A stretch of 64,000 nucleotides of DNA from Eubacterium ruminantium (GTDB lineage Bacteria; Bacillota; Clostridia; Lachnospirales; Lachnospiraceae), in the NCBI RefSeq assembly GCF_900167085.1, contig NZ_FUXA01000007.1, positions 1 through 64,000 on the forward strand, in the 5' to 3' direction. Made by a program: the position numbers and the translations under genes. The notes beneath the pieces were generated by a model. It searched no databases. It was not told where the DNA came from and worked only from the letters and a program-made list of their open reading frames with translations. The first letter of the stretch is position 1. Each line of letters opens with the position of its first letter. This document shows positions 25,455-35,176 of the stretch, piece after piece.

Positions 25455-26627
25455 ATGCTTATAATAGATGAGGAATTATCCAAAACCAATCCGGTATATA
25501 GCAAAATTGAGGAGTATTATGACCCGCGCGATATCATCATGTTCGATATCGAAACAACTGGGCTTAGTGCCTCCTCTTCTTTTATTTACCTAATCGGTGT
25601 TAATTATTATAAAGACGGTACTTGGCATATAACCCAGTACTTCAATGACGACGGCCGAAGTGAGCCTCAGATTATCGAGACTTTCATGGAATTTATCCTT
25701 GATTACAAATATCTGCTCACTTTTAACGGAAATACCTTCGATATTCCTTATGTTTCAAAAAGACTTGAATCCATAAATGATCATTTTCATATGAATATCA
25801 GGGACAACTTCTCCCGCCTTACAAAGATCGATTTATATAAAATGATTCGTCCTTACAAGACTTCTCTCGGATTATCCAATCTGAAACAGAAAACAATTGA
25901 GCGTTTTGTAGGGCTTAACAGAATCGATCAGATGAACGGCGGTCAGCTTATAGAAGTATATTTTGATTATCTTTCCACCGACGATGCACGTTCTAAGTCT
26001 CTTGTTCTTCAGCATAACAGAGATGATATGGATGGAATGTTCTATCTTGCTGACATCCTTGCATTAAAGGCTTTATCCGAAGGAGAATTTTCTGTAGCAG
26101 ACCTATCAATGTCCGGAACCGAAAGACTAAAACTTAAGATATCACTTGATCTAAAGCATTTTCCTGATATGGATATTGCATCCATGTATCATGATAAAAA
26201 TTCCGCTTTAAATAAAGCCGGTCTTTCATCTCCTCTTCTTATGATTTCTTCAGATGAAAGAAAAGCATACATCAGTCTTCCTGTGGAACACGGCGTATTC
26301 ATTCATTTCTATGAGGATTATAAGAATTATAATTATTATCCGGAACTGGATGAAGCTTTCCACAAAGACCTTGCACCGACCTTAACAGAATATAAATGTG
26401 AAAAAGCTAAAGCCCTCAACTGCTATACAAAACTTGAAGGCTTCTTCGTTAAGAAATATAAATTCACAGAGCTTGAGTCTTATTACTCATTTGACGAAAC
26501 TTCTTCAGGTGCTGCATCTAAGAATAAACTAACCCCATATGCAGAACTGACAGATGACTTCCTGGGAAATGAAAAAATCCTGAATTCATTTGCCCGCTAC
26601 ACCGTCAAAACAATTCTTGGGGTATAA
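25455..26627 (+). CDS. YprB-like DEDD exonuclease (RNase H-like fold)
   Basis: 390 residues. MFDIETTGLSASSSFIYLIG carries the first D-x-E of DEDD exonucleases; LLTFNGNTFDIPYVSKR gives the second acid and LVLQHNRDDMDGMFYLADIL the third, matching the ribonuclease-H-2/YprB family. The C-terminal 180 residues are family-specific. Role in DNA or RNA turnover is unproven. It lies 14 nt after the regulator gene, so co-transcribed; the bidirectional terminator at 26627 ends the unit. Confidence 0.75.
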   Translation: MLIIDEELSKTNPVYSKIEEYYDPRDIIMFDIETTGLSASSSFIYLIGVNYYKDGTWHITQYFNDDGRSEPQIIETFMEFILDYKYLLTFNGNTFDIPYVSKRLESINDHFHMNIRDNFSRLTKIDLYKMIRPYKTSLGLSNLKQKTIERFVGLNRIDQMNGGQLIEVYFDYLSTDDARSKSLVLQHNRDDMDGMFYLADILALKALSEGEFSVADLSMSGTERLKLKISLDLKHFPDMDIASMYHDKNSALNKAGLSSPLLMISSDERKAYISLPVEHGVFIHFYEDYKNYNYYPELDEAFHKDLAPTLTEYKCEKAKALNCYTKLEGFFVKKYKFTELESYYSFDETSSGAASKNKLTPYAELTDDFLGNEKILNSFARYTVKTILGV

Positions 26628-26654
26628 AAAAAGTCCGGATAACCGGACTTTTTT
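26627..26654. terminator. Bidirectional terminator (YprB-like gene and ssrA)
   Basis: AAGTCCGG (26631-26638), loop ATAA, CCGGACTT (26643-26650), with A-run before and T-run after, so it works on both strands: after the YprB-like gene and directly after tmRNA. Confidence 0.92.
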
Positions 26655-26656
26655 AG

Positions 26657-26998
26657 TGGACCTGACGGGGGTCGAACCCGTGTCCAAAAACCCTTCCATT
26701 ATAACCTCTCCCATCACAGACATGTGTTTTGACATTCCCTCCTCTGCACATCCACAGTCAGATTTACAGATTCAGTAGCTTCATAGGTTCTTTCCCATCC
26801 TCAAAGCTTTGGAAGGAAAGTGCTCCGCCTCATCGGTGCCAGACTCACAAGCAGCGGATTACTTGTGGCTGACAGCTGCCATTAGGCAGCGATTGCTAAA
26901 TTATCTTCAGCGTTTATTTTTTTCCGAGTTTTAACGTGGTCCCGGACCACGGATGGCTGTCATAATTTCTAGATCCCTGTCGAAGCCAATACAGGCCC
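26657..26998 (-). ncRNA. ssrA: tmRNA (trans-translation RNA)
   Basis: On the minus strand the 5' end GGGCCTGTATTGGCTTCGAC pairs with the 3' end ...CAGGTCCA (GGGCCTG/CAGGTCC, one G-U), and the T-arm is GGGTTCGACCCCC. The tag frame encodes ...AEDNLAIAA and stops at 26884-26882. CCA is not encoded. The RNA frees stalled ribosomes with SmpB, whose gene is 540 nt upstream. Length about 342 nt is normal. Confidence 0.95.
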
Positions 26999-27061
26999 AT
27001 TTATATATAATAATCCGGAAGGTTTTGCTAACTCAATCAATGCCCTTCCAAAAATATTATC

Positions 27062-27388
27062 TTATTTCTCGCTGTCACTGACAGGAGCGTCAGGATTTGT
27101 AGCTAATGTCATTCCTGCGTAAAGATCATAATACTTCTCTACATAATAATCATTGAACCAATTCTTAAATTCAACTGCCGGAATGTATTTAACAACTTTA
27201 GCTTCTTTCTCGGCATCCTTCTTTTTCTTATCATTATAGAGCTTCTTTCCAAGAGGAATTCCAATGATCGCTCCGATAAGAATAGCACATATAAATGCCG
27301 CTAAAGCCTGCTTTAATTTCTTGATCTTCTTGTCTCTTTCTCTGTTCTTCTTCTCTTTTTTATGTCTGTCAACTTTTTCCTGACTCAT
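27062..27388 (-). CDS. Small single-span membrane protein, unknown
   Basis: 108 residues: a very basic N-terminus (HKKEKKNRERDKKIKKLKQ), one membrane helix (ALAAFICAILIGAIIGIPLG, about 29-48), then a charged C-terminal segment with WFNDYYVEKYYDLYAGM. It lies between smpB and ssrA. The topology is probably N-in. No family recognised; codon use and a ribosome site (AGGGGTACGAG) support a real gene. Confidence 0.65.
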   Translation of the reverse strand: MSQEKVDRHKKEKKNRERDKKIKKLKQALAAFICAILIGAIIGIPLGKKLYNDKKKKDAEKEAKVVKYIPAVEFKNWFNDYYVEKYYDLYAGMTLATNPDAPVSDSEK

Positions 27389-27538
27389 TTCTCGTACCCC
27401 TGGTTATCATGCAAATATATTTAACGTTCTAACACCTTCAAGTGCTATATTTTAACGCTATAGCTTATAATATAACACCTCAACTGTAACTATGCAAGCA
27501 AAGCATCATACAAGAAAACTATATATCCTGCGTCATAC

Positions 27539-28009
27539 TTAGACTTTGAGGTTTCTAACTTTAAATTCTCTCTCAGCTTCTCTTCTTGCATCCTTCTTGG
27601 CAATATCATCTCTCTTATCGTAGAGTTTCTTACCTCTCGCAAGCGCAATCTCAACCTTAGCTCGTCCATTTTTGAAATAAACCTTGGTCGGAACTATTGT
27701 ATATCCCGCTACCTCTCTTTGCTGGGCAAGTTTAAGTATCTCATTCTTATGCAGAAGAAGCTTTCTTTTTCTCAAAGGATCTCTGTTGAAAATATTTCCT
27801 TTTTCATATGGATTGATATGCATATGATGAATAAATATCTCGCCGTTATCGACTCCGATAAACGCTTCCTTAATACTGCAGTTTCCCTGCCTCAGAGACT
27901 TAACCTCTGTTCCGGCAAGTTCTATCCCCGCTTCATATGTCTGCTCTATAAAATAATCATGAAATACCTTTTTATTGTTTGCTATAAGTTTCTCTTTACT
28001 TCCACTCAT
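27539..28009 (-). CDS. smpB: SmpB, tmRNA-binding protein
   Basis: 156 residues if started at ATG 28009 (GGTGAAAAG upstream); ATG 28024 is the alternative. Conserved SmpB motifs: [62 protein letters not shown] and the C-terminal tail [22 protein letters not shown] that enters the decoding centre. Works with tmRNA (26657-26998) in ribosome rescue; RNase R upstream degrades the released mRNA. Confidence 0.95.
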   Translation of the reverse strand: MSGSKEKLIANNKKVFHDYFIEQTYEAGIELAGTEVKSLRQGNCSIKEAFIGVDNGEIFIHHMHINPYEKGNIFNRDPLRKRKLLLHKNEILKLAQQREVAGYTIVPTKVYFKNGRAKVEIALARGKKLYDKRDDIAKKDARREAEREFKVRNLKV

Positions 28010-28037
28010 CTTTTCACCATCCAAGCAAAAATGAATC

Positions 28038-30314
28038 CTATTGAAGTTTTTTGATCAATTCAAAATCAATGGTTCTTTCTATTTTATCAGCCTTACGAAC
28101 TTTGATATATACCTTATCGCCCAGACTAAATAAATTGCCTGTTCTGTCTCCTCTCATGCACATTTCAACTTCATTATATCTGTAGAAATCGTCAGAAAGA
28201 TATGCAACATTAATCGCACCTTCAACTGTATTCTCAAGTTCTACAAATATATTCTGCTGAGTGAATCCGGATATGACACCGACGTATTCCTTTCCTATTC
28301 TCTCAGCCATATATTCAATCTCTTTAAGCCTTACAACATCTCGCTCAGCTTCGTCCGCTCTTCTTTCCTTGAAAGAGTTGTCTGCCGAAACCTTTGGAAG
28401 TATCTTGCTGTAATGGCTGATTCTCTCATTATTTAGCTTTCCATGAAGATTTTCCTTGATGATCCTGTGAATCTGAAGATCAGGATATCGTCTGATCGGA
28501 GATGTGAAATGACAATAATACTTACATGCCAGTCCGAAATGTCCTGTACATTCGGTACCGTATCTTGCCTGCTGCATAGATCTAAGTGTAAGCTTACTGA
28601 TCATATCTTCATACGGCTCTCCCTCTATCTTCTTAAGGAGTTTCTGGAATTCCTTCGGATGAATATTGTCATGGGCAGCTGTCTTGAAATAAATACCGAA
28701 ATTTCTTATGGTTGCAGCCAGTATATCCACCTTTTCAGGATCCGGTGCTTCATGTGTTCTGTATTCAAATGGAATTTCCTGCCAGTAATAATCCTCGGCA
28801 ACCACTTCATTTGCCATCAACATGAAATCTTCTATAAGCTTTGTTGCATCATTTCTGTCATGAGCACATATTTTAATAGGCTTGTGATTCTCATCAACCT
28901 TGATTTCTGTTTCAGCCATATCAAAGTCGATTGATCCTCTCTCATGTCTTTTCTCTCTGATGATCCTTGAAAGCTCCTGCATCCTGTCAAATAAAGGAAT
29001 AAGCTCTTTATATCTCTCAACCGGCGCATCCTCAGCTCTTGTTATAAGCTTGTTTACGTCAGTATAATTCATACGTTCATTTACATTTATAACACCTTCT
29101 GTTATCTCGTGGCTTAACACCTTGCCCTTTTCATCAATTTCCATTATCACAGAAAGAGTAAGTCTGTCTACGCCTGCATTAAGCGAACAAATGCCATTTG
29201 ATAACTTATGAGGAAGCATAGGGATAACACTGTCTACAAGATAATTACTTGTACCTCTGTTAAGAGCTTCCTTATCAAGCGGACTTCCTTCTTTAACATA
29301 ATTCGATACATCGGCTATATGAACACCCAATGTATAAATATGATCTTTATACGAAAGCGTTATAGCATCATCAAGATCCTTAGCATCTTCGCCATCGATA
29401 GTTACCGTATCGAGCTTTCTGAAATCTTTTCTTCCCTTCATTTCTTCTTCACTAACTGAATCAGGAATTCTCTCGAGTTCCTTCATTACGTCTTCCGGAA
29501 AATCAATAGGAATATTGTAACTTCTCACAACAGTTACTATATCCGAAGCAGGATCATTTATATGTCCGATAACTTCAGTAACTACGCCCGATGGAGACTT
29601 CTTATCATCACCATAATCCTTGATATCGGCGATAACGATGCTTCCTTTAACAGCTCCGCATCCTGCTTCCTTCGGAATGAATATATCACTGGCAATCTTC
29701 TTATTGTTCGGTATAACAAAACCGAAGTCCTTCGAAGGCTCATAGATACCAATTACATTTCTTATCTCATGACTAATAACTCTTATAACCGCAGCCTCTG
29801 TACGATTGCCGTCACGGCCTTGCTTAGTCTCTCTGATAAGAACCTTGTCGCCTTCAAATGCATTTGCCGTATCCTTCGCATGAATAAAGAAATCCTCGTC
29901 AAAGCCTTCAACTGTTACAAATCCAAATCCCTTTCTGTTACCTGTGAAAACACCCACATGTGTATCTCCCGGCATAAGCATATAACGGTTATTTCTTGTT
30001 TTCAGAATTTTATATTCATTTTCAAGCATACCAAGGATATCAAGAAGTGCCTGCTTATCTTCATCAGACTGAAGCATAAGAAAATAAGATAATTCCTTGA
30101 ATCTCATAGGTTTATATTCTTTGCCCTTCATGAGATTTAAGATTATCCCCTTTCTTTCCTCTATGATTTCTTCTTCAGAACGCTCATAATCCTTTTCTTC
30201 ATCGAAATCATCTTCAACATTTAATTTATCTATATCTTTATCAATATTCTTGTCTTTATTTATGTTTTTGTCTTTATTTATGTTTTTGTCTTTATCATCA
30301 AAATGTTTTTTCAT
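28038..30314 (-). CDS. rnr: Ribonuclease R
   Basis: About 758 residues. Cold-shock domains ([20 protein letters not shown]), RNB catalytic domain with [17 protein letters not shown] (catalytic Asp cluster), and C-terminal S1 domain. ATG 30314 has GGGGGT just upstream; ATG 30326 lies before it. The N-terminus holds a tandem NINKDK repeat from an 18-bp DNA repeat (about 30235-30300), which is not part of the normal enzyme. Acts 3'-5' on structured RNA, in an operon with smpB (14 nt apart). Confidence 0.95.
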   Translation of the reverse strand: MKKHFDDKDKNINKDKNINKDKNIDKDIDKLNVEDDFDEEKDYERSEEEIIEERKGIILNLMKGKEYKPMRFKELSYFLMLQSDEDKQALLDILGMLENEYKILKTRNNRYMLMPGDTHVGVFTGNRKGFGFVTVEGFDEDFFIHAKDTANAFEGDKVLIRETKQGRDGNRTEAAVIRVISHEIRNVIGIYEPSKDFGFVIPNNKKIASDIFIPKEAGCGAVKGSIVIADIKDYGDDKKSPSGVVTEVIGHINDPASDIVTVVRSYNIPIDFPEDVMKELERIPDSVSEEEMKGRKDFRKLDTVTIDGEDAKDLDDAITLSYKDHIYTLGVHIADVSNYVKEGSPLDKEALNRGTSNYLVDSVIPMLPHKLSNGICSLNAGVDRLTLSVIMEIDEKGKVLSHEITEGVINVNERMNYTDVNKLITRAEDAPVERYKELIPLFDRMQELSRIIREKRHERGSIDFDMAETEIKVDENHKPIKICAHDRNDATKLIEDFMLMANEVVAEDYYWQEIPFEYRTHEAPDPEKVDILAATIRNFGIYFKTAAHDNIHPKEFQKLLKKIEGEPYEDMISKLTLRSMQQARYGTECTGHFGLACKYYCHFTSPIRRYPDLQIHRIIKENLHGKLNNERISHYSKILPKVSADNSFKERRADEAERDVVRLKEIEYMAERIGKEYVGVISGFTQQNIFVELENTVEGAINVAYLSDDFYRYNEVEMCMRGDRTGNLFSLGDKVYIKVRKADKIERTIDFELIKKLQ

Positions 30315-30384
30315 ATTTACCCCCAAGTATAAAGGTCAATCAACTACCTACTTTAAGTATACCAACGTTAATGTGTTTTTGAAA

Positions 30385-30416
30385 GTAAAAAAGGTGCTCT
30401 TTTTAACAGAGCACCT
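30385..30416 (-). terminator. Terminator after secG
   Basis: AGGTGCTCT (30392-30400) pairs with AGAGCACCT (30408-30416); on the minus strand TTTTTT follows. It separates secG from rnr, so rnr needs its own or readthrough transcription. Confidence 0.88.
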
Positions 30417-30430
30417 AAATATCATTATAA

Positions 30431-30676
30431 TTATGCAAGCCACTTTGAACGGATAAGTATAGCAAGTACAAAGAATAAAACCGCAAGACAAACTGTAACT
30501 TTCTTGATTACAGAATCTTTAGAACGACCTTTGTTCTTAGCCCAATATGAATCACTTGATCCAGTCAATGCACCGGAAAGTCCGTTTTCTTTACCTTCCT
30601 GCATTAAAACAACGATTATAAGTACTATAGAAATTACAATAAATGCAATTGTGACTGCTGTTCTTACTGCTTCCAC
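30431..30676 (-). CDS. secG: SecG, preprotein translocase subunit
   Basis: 81 residues from GTG 30676, which follows GGGAGGAATTAATC; upstream in-frame codons to 30745 lack a site. Two membrane helices (TVTIAF-like first helix VTIAFIVISIVLIIVVLMQ, second VCLAVLFFVLAILI) flank the conserved LSGALTGSSDSYWAKNKG loop. It stabilises SecYE. Its place before rnr and smpB is the common Firmicutes order. Confidence 0.92.
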   Translation of the reverse strand: MEAVRTAVTIAFIVISIVLIIVVLMQEGKENGLSGALTGSSDSYWAKNKGRSKDSVIKKVTVCLAVLFFVLAILIRSKWLA

Positions 30677-30786
30677 GATTAATTCCTCCCAAAATAATGC
30701 ATAAACACACTTTGTGATAATAACATAGTTAAAATAATTAATCAATCACTTTTTTATTTTTTAATAATATCGTAATGCACCAATCG

Positions 30787-31215
30787 CTATTCCTCTTTTT
30801 TCAGAGCTGTACTTTGCAGGTATTTTATTATGTCCTTACGTGTGATAATTCCTATAAATACATTTCTATCATCCACAACCGGTACGAAGTTCTGATTCAT
30901 TGCTCTTTCAACCAGTTCTTCCATAGATGTATCTATAGTTACCGCCGGATAATTTCTTCTAAAATTAATATCTGCAATTCTGAGATTTTCCAGAGATACC
31001 GGCGATCTTTCCATTATATCAAGAGTTTCGAAATTACATATAGTCCACAGAAAATCTCCTTCACTTATGGTTCCAAGATATTCATTTTCTCTATTTAACA
31101 CAGGAATTGCTGAATAACCGTGATATTTCATGGTTTCCATCCCCTGCCTTATAGTAAAATCCTCATAAAGATGGGCAACATATATTTTAGGCTGAATAAA
31201 AAATGAAATGTTCAT
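30787..31215 (-). CDS. CBS-domain pair protein
   Basis: 142 residues made of two CBS motifs: the first with MKYHGYSAIPVLNRENEYLG, the second with MNQNFVPVVDDRNVFIGIITRKDIIKYL. Stand-alone CBS pairs bind adenine nucleotides and act as energy or signal sensors; the partner is unknown. ATG 31215 has GGAGGGAACAAT. It lies downstream of the TetM/NYN gene, separated by the tandem repeat. Confidence 0.85.
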   Translation of the reverse strand: MNISFFIQPKIYVAHLYEDFTIRQGMETMKYHGYSAIPVLNRENEYLGTISEGDFLWTICNFETLDIMERSPVSLENLRIADINFRRNYPAVTIDTSMEELVERAMNQNFVPVVDDRNVFIGIITRKDIIKYLQSTALKKEE

Positions 31216-31255
31216 ATTGTTCCCTCCGTTTTATTATTTACGTTCGATAATATAT

Positions 31256-31448
31256 ACGTATTCAATATTTTACTCGTATTCAATATTTACTCGTATTCAA
31301 TATTTTACTTGTATTCGATGTTTTACTCGTATTCGATATTTTACTCGTATTCAATATTTACTCGTATTCAATATTTTACTCGTATACGATATTTTACTGG
31401 TATTCAATTTTTTACTCGTATTCAATTTTTTACTCGTATTCGATATTA
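31256..31448. repeat. 18-bp tandem repeat array derived from the 3' end of the GTPase gene
   Basis: About eleven units of 17-18 bp, GTATTCRATATTTTACTC on the plus strand. On the minus strand the unit reads AATATCGAATACGAGTAA, which is exactly the last codons (NIEYE, stop) of the 887-residue gene. So the array arose by slippage of the stop-codon region and lies between this gene and the CBS gene. Confidence 0.9.
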
Positions 31449-34093
31449 TATTGTTCTCTCAGCTCCTTCGAAGCCATCTCGATTTCCTTTTCAAGCTCGG
31501 TTGCTGACATAAGCACAGCACCGGCGCCTCGTATAATAAGCTGAACCATGAAGTCCGATGTAGCAACGGTAATATTCATGGTAGAAACATTTTCATTCGT
31601 AAACTTGGCAATATATTGATCGGCCGTCTCTGCTTCCTTTGTATAAACGACATTTATATTCTGATATTTGTCTATTCTCGGCTGATCTCCCGGCACGTTA
31701 TAAGCATCAAACACCACAACCACCTCGGTATTCCTGATTGCCTGGTAATTGGACATAATATCCAGGAGTTTCATTCTCGCCCCAAGCATATTATCATTTA
31801 CAAGGCCCTTTAGCGAATCCCACCTGTGTATGATATTATATCCGTCAACGAGTAGATAATTCTTCCTTATAACACCCTTAGCTGTTGATTTTACGCCGGT
31901 TGTTTCAGCTGAAAATGTCCTCTTTGTAAGATGATATTTTCTCTTCACAAATGGATCCGATTTCTTATTAGCACTTAAGGCTCTATTCAAAATAGCATCT
32001 ATCTCATCGACGCCGATTGCCATATCGTAAGAAAAACCTTTTGCTTCTTTTTCTTTCGAGCCTGAAGTTGATGTATTAACCGAATCAGCCTTAGGATAAA
32101 GCCATTTTAACTCCTCATAATTTCGGATCTTCTTTTCCAAATGGCATATATCCATAGCCTCACGCCAATCAACGTAGTATCCCGAACCTCCGGAACAAAA
32201 TACCGATCCGACCGGAGCTCTTCTGTCATTTTCAGGTTTATAATTTACATTAATAAGACTTTCATCTTCCCTAATCTTCTCCTGTTCACCACTTGGAAGA
32301 TACATCTCCTCAACAATGCTGAATTTACCTGAACCATGAGTATATGCTGTAAGGTCCGCCTGATAATTTCTTATCAATCTAACAGGAGCGATTCCTTCTA
32401 TCAAAGCTTTCTGATTCTCCATCTTCTTAAGCTCAGATTTACCGCCCATTTCATTTATATCATTCATGATCCTGCCCACGGAATTATCAGGCAGATTGAT
32501 TCTGAATTTCATGAATGGCTCGAGAAGGATATTATTTCCGGCTTCCTCTCCGCTTATGAGAGCCGCTCTGAAACTTCTTATGGATGCTTCTCTGAGGTCT
32601 CCTCCTTCTGTATGTTTAAGATGGATTTTGCCCGCAACAAGGGTAACTCTAATATCAGTTACTCTGAGTCCGGCAATGACACCTCGCAAGCTTCCTCTCT
32701 GGGCAGCACCTCTTATAGATGAAATGATTTCATTCTGGTAAGACATTGCAAGATCATTAACACTTACTTCCGAGTCAATAACTATACCACTTCCCGGAGG
32801 TAAAGGTCTCAGGAGTAAATGAACTTCCGCATAATGTCTTAAAGGCTCATAATGTCCTACGCCGTACACTGCATTTTTGATGGTTTCTTTAAATAAAACC
32901 TTTCCTGAATCAAAAGAAACCTTTACATTAAACCTCTCAAGAAGCTGTCTCTCCAGAATTTCCAGCTGGACTTCTCCCATAATACTTATCTTGATGTCAG
33001 AACCTTTTTCATCACTGTCAATATTGATGAGCGGCTCCTCGTCAGCTATCTCTCTGAGCATAGGAAGAAATCTCTCAACAGACATATCTTCAGGCAAAAT
33101 AATTCTATAACTGAGAAGCGGGCTGAGTATCGGAAGATAATCATTTTCCTCAAATCCTATAGCTTGTCCGGGATAAGTACTAACAAGTCCGGTAACAGCT
33201 ATAATATCACCTTTTTCAGCCATGCTTTTAGTAGAATATTTTGCTCCGGAATAAACTCTGATCTGATCAACCTTCTCTCCCATAAGAATTTCCTGTCTCA
33301 CAGAAAGTTTTCCTCCGGTAATCTTCATAAATGTCAGTCTGTTCTTCTTCTCGTCTCTTGATATCTTAAATACGCGCGCACCAAATGTGTCAGGATAGTC
33401 CTGTTCAACCGTAAGTATCGAAACGGCATCCATAAACTCTGTAACACCCTGATTCTTTAAAGCCGAACCGAAGAAGCATGGAAAAAGCTTTCTATCAATG
33501 ACCATATCTTTGATATTCTCAAATGATACATTGCCCGTTTCCAAGTATTCTTCCAGTACATCTTCAGATAAAACCGCTATACTCTCAGCCTCATCGGAAT
33601 CATTAATTCCATCTTTCCATTTTTCATCATATACCGCAAAACCTTCGGAAAGATTACTGTTTAATTCATTTATCATCTGCTCCTGTGTCACGGTTGCATA
33701 GTCCATTTTGTTGACAAATACCACTGTCGGAACCGCATATTTTTCCAAAAGTCTAAATAATGTTTCGGTATGCGCTGTAACTCCATCAGCTGCATTTATC
33801 AGTAAAATGGCATAGTCTATGACCCCAAGAACTCTTTCGGTTTCTGCGACAAAGTCCTCATGTCCCGGCGTATCTATAAGTGTAAACTGCGTATCTTTCC
33901 AATCAAATACAGCCTGCTTGGAGAAAATTGTTATACCTCTATCTTTCTCCATGGCATCAGTATCGAGAAATGCATCTTTATTATCTACCCTTCCCATATT
34001 TCTGATCGTACCTGAGTTGTACAAGATACTTTCTGATAATGTTGTCTTTCCCGCGTCCACATGAGCGAGTATGCCTACTGAAATTTTCTTCAT
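31430..34093 (-). CDS. TetM/EF-G-like ribosomal GTPase fused to a YacP/Rae1-type NYN nuclease
   Basis: 887 residues. The N-terminal 640 follow Tet(M)/Tet(O): AHVDAGKTT (G1), DTPGH (G3), NKMD (G4) and the EF-G domains II-V. The usual protein ends near 640; here an additional domain (about 735-870) has LLVDGYNIIHRWDSLKGL, VVVVFDAYNVPG, VVYTKEAETADQYI and TVATSDFMVQ, the YacP/Rae1 NYN ribonuclease signature with its acidic residues. Rae1 cuts mRNA in the ribosomal A site, the same place TetM-type GTPases bind. A ribosome-rescue or protection-plus-cleavage role is inferred. It has a 530-nt leader with repeats and a tandem array at its stop codon. Confidence 0.88.
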   Translation of the reverse strand: MKKISVGILAHVDAGKTTLSESILYNSGTIRNMGRVDNKDAFLDTDAMEKDRGITIFSKQAVFDWKDTQFTLIDTPGHEDFVAETERVLGVIDYAILLINAADGVTAHTETLFRLLEKYAVPTVVFVNKMDYATVTQEQMINELNSNLSEGFAVYDEKWKDGINDSDEAESIAVLSEDVLEEYLETGNVSFENIKDMVIDRKLFPCFFGSALKNQGVTEFMDAVSILTVEQDYPDTFGARVFKISRDEKKNRLTFMKITGGKLSVRQEILMGEKVDQIRVYSGAKYSTKSMAEKGDIIAVTGLVSTYPGQAIGFEENDYLPILSPLLSYRIILPEDMSVERFLPMLREIADEEPLINIDSDEKGSDIKISIMGEVQLEILERQLLERFNVKVSFDSGKVLFKETIKNAVYGVGHYEPLRHYAEVHLLLRPLPPGSGIVIDSEVSVNDLAMSYQNEIISSIRGAAQRGSLRGVIAGLRVTDIRVTLVAGKIHLKHTEGGDLREASIRSFRAALISGEEAGNNILLEPFMKFRINLPDNSVGRIMNDINEMGGKSELKKMENQKALIEGIAPVRLIRNYQADLTAYTHGSGKFSIVEEMYLPSGEQEKIREDESLINVNYKPENDRRAPVGSVFCSGGSGYYVDWREAMDICHLEKKIRNYEELKWLYPKADSVNTSTSGSKEKEAKGFSYDMAIGVDEIDAILNRALSANKKSDPFVKRKYHLTKRTFSAETTGVKSTAKGVIRKNYLLVDGYNIIHRWDSLKGLVNDNMLGARMKLLDIMSNYQAIRNTEVVVVFDAYNVPGDQPRIDKYQNINVVYTKEAETADQYIAKFTNENVSTMNITVATSDFMVQLIIRGAGAVLMSATELEKEIEMASKELREQYNIEYE

Positions 34094-34133
34094 CTATCTA
34101 TCTCAAATCTTTTTTAATCTGTCTTATTATATT

Positions 34134-34173
34134 CTATCTTTTCACTCTATCTTTTCACTCTATCTTTTCACAG
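34134..34173. repeat. 13-bp short tandem repeat
   Basis: Three copies of TTTTCACTCTATC (about 34134-34173) just upstream of the GTPase start on the minus strand, inside its leader. Confidence 0.7.
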
Positions 34174-34290
34174 TCCATCTTCTACATCAGTTATATATCT
34201 ATTAACTTTTTTACTGATTCGGAATATTTTATGGAATATTATCTATGCCAAATGCATCCACAATAATTGTCATCTATCCCATCATACTTT

Positions 34291-34471
34291 ACTTTGATCA
34301 CAATCTATTCCGTCATGAATTACTCTGGTCACAATCTATACCGTCATGAATTACTCTGATCATAATCTATTCCGTTATGAATTACTCTGGTCACAATCTA
34401 TTCCGTTATCACTCTAATCACAATATATTCCGTTATGATTTGCTTTGATTATAATCTATCCGTCACCATTT
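34291..34471. repeat. 31-bp tandem repeats in the leader of the GTPase gene
   Basis: Six units such as ACTCTGGTCACAATCTATTC with continuing CGTCATGAATT, diverging at the right end. They lie between the promoter at 34629-34657 and the start at 34093, so they would be transcribed. No spacers of unrelated sequence, so not CRISPR. They may act as RNA or DNA control elements or be slippage products. The remainder of 34094-34680 is AT-rich with no gene. Confidence 0.8.
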
Positions 34472-34628
34472 ACTCAACATATAGATTATCCGACCGGAAA
34501 TTACATATTAATCAATCGACTGCAAATTAATCTACATATGAATTATCGACCTCAAGTCCATTTACATATGAGTCATTAAGACGCACTCGAATCAACGTGT
34601 GTACCGATTAATAAATATATATATTAAA

Positions 34629-34657
34629 ATTATACTTGAACCACAAAGTAAGGGCAA
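34629..34657 (-). promoter_or_regulatory. Putative promoter of the TetM/NYN gene
   Basis: On the minus strand TTGCCC (34657-34652), 17 nt, TATAAT (34634-34629). The start codon is at 34093, giving a leader of about 530 nt. A nearer promoter is not obvious. Confidence 0.45.
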
Positions 34658-34681
34658 TAAGCATTTTGACTCAAATGATAA

Positions 34682-34708
34682 AACCCCTGTGTAAATCACA
34701 CAGGGGTT
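34682..34708 (-). terminator. Terminator after mscL
   Basis: AACCCCTGTGT (34682-34692) pairs with ACACAGGGGTT (34698-34708), followed on the minus strand by TTTATCA. Confidence 0.85.
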
Positions 34709-34729
34709 AAACCTTCAATAAATATATAT

Positions 34730-35119
34730 TTACTGTTTATCTTTAAGAAGATCTCTTATCTCAGTAAGAAGCTTTTCTTCAGCAGATGGTTCTGCAGGAG
34801 CAGCAGCCTCTTCTTCTTTCTTGCGCAAACTTAACATCTTATTCATACCTTTAAGCATTAAGAATAACACAAAGGCTAAGATGATAAAGTTAACCACAGC
34901 CATTATGAATGCTCCGATTCCAAGTTGCGCTTTACCTACTGTTACTGTCCATCCATTAAGACCGCCTGCAACGAAGCATCCTACTATTGGGTTGATGATG
35001 TTATCTGTCAAAGATGCAACTATTGAAGAAAATGCACCACCAATGATCATGCCGATTGCAAGGTCCATTACATTGCCCTTAAGAGCAAATTCTTTGAACT
35101 CTTTTAAAAACTTCTTCAT
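34730..35119 (-). CDS. mscL: MscL, large-conductance mechanosensitive channel
   Basis: 129 residues from ATG 35119 (GGAGGAAGAT upstream; ATG 35131 is inside the site). Family motifs: MKKFLKEFKEFALKGNVMDL, the gating helix LAIGMIIGGAFSSIVASLTDN, and the second helix VVNFIILAFVLFLMLKGM. C-terminal acidic helix with PAEPSAEEKLLTEIRDLL. Releases solutes on osmotic downshock; inner-membrane homopentamer. Confidence 0.95.
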   Translation of the reverse strand: MKKFLKEFKEFALKGNVMDLAIGMIIGGAFSSIVASLTDNIINPIVGCFVAGGLNGWTVTVGKAQLGIGAFIMAVVNFIILAFVLFLMLKGMNKMLSLRKKEEEAAAPAEPSAEEKLLTEIRDLLKDKQ

Positions 35120-35176
35120 ATCTTCCTCCACATATAATATTTTATCTAAGCTGCATGTTGTAAATTGAGGATTCGA

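Noticed and set aside
31208-31507. Plus-strand 99-residue ORF rich in Phe, Tyr, Leu and Val
   Set aside because: It is the translation of the 18-bp tandem array on the opposite strand, with no ribosome site or family.
34291-34440. Repeated ATG-ACG-GAA-TAG four-codon ORFs on the minus strand of the 31-bp units
   Set aside because: Present in only some units and without ribosome sites; most simply a by-product of the repeat.
34291-34471. CRISPR array candidate (regular 31-bp repeats)
   Set aside because: Units are contiguous with no unique spacers and gradually diverge; there are no cas genes. It is a tandem repeat.
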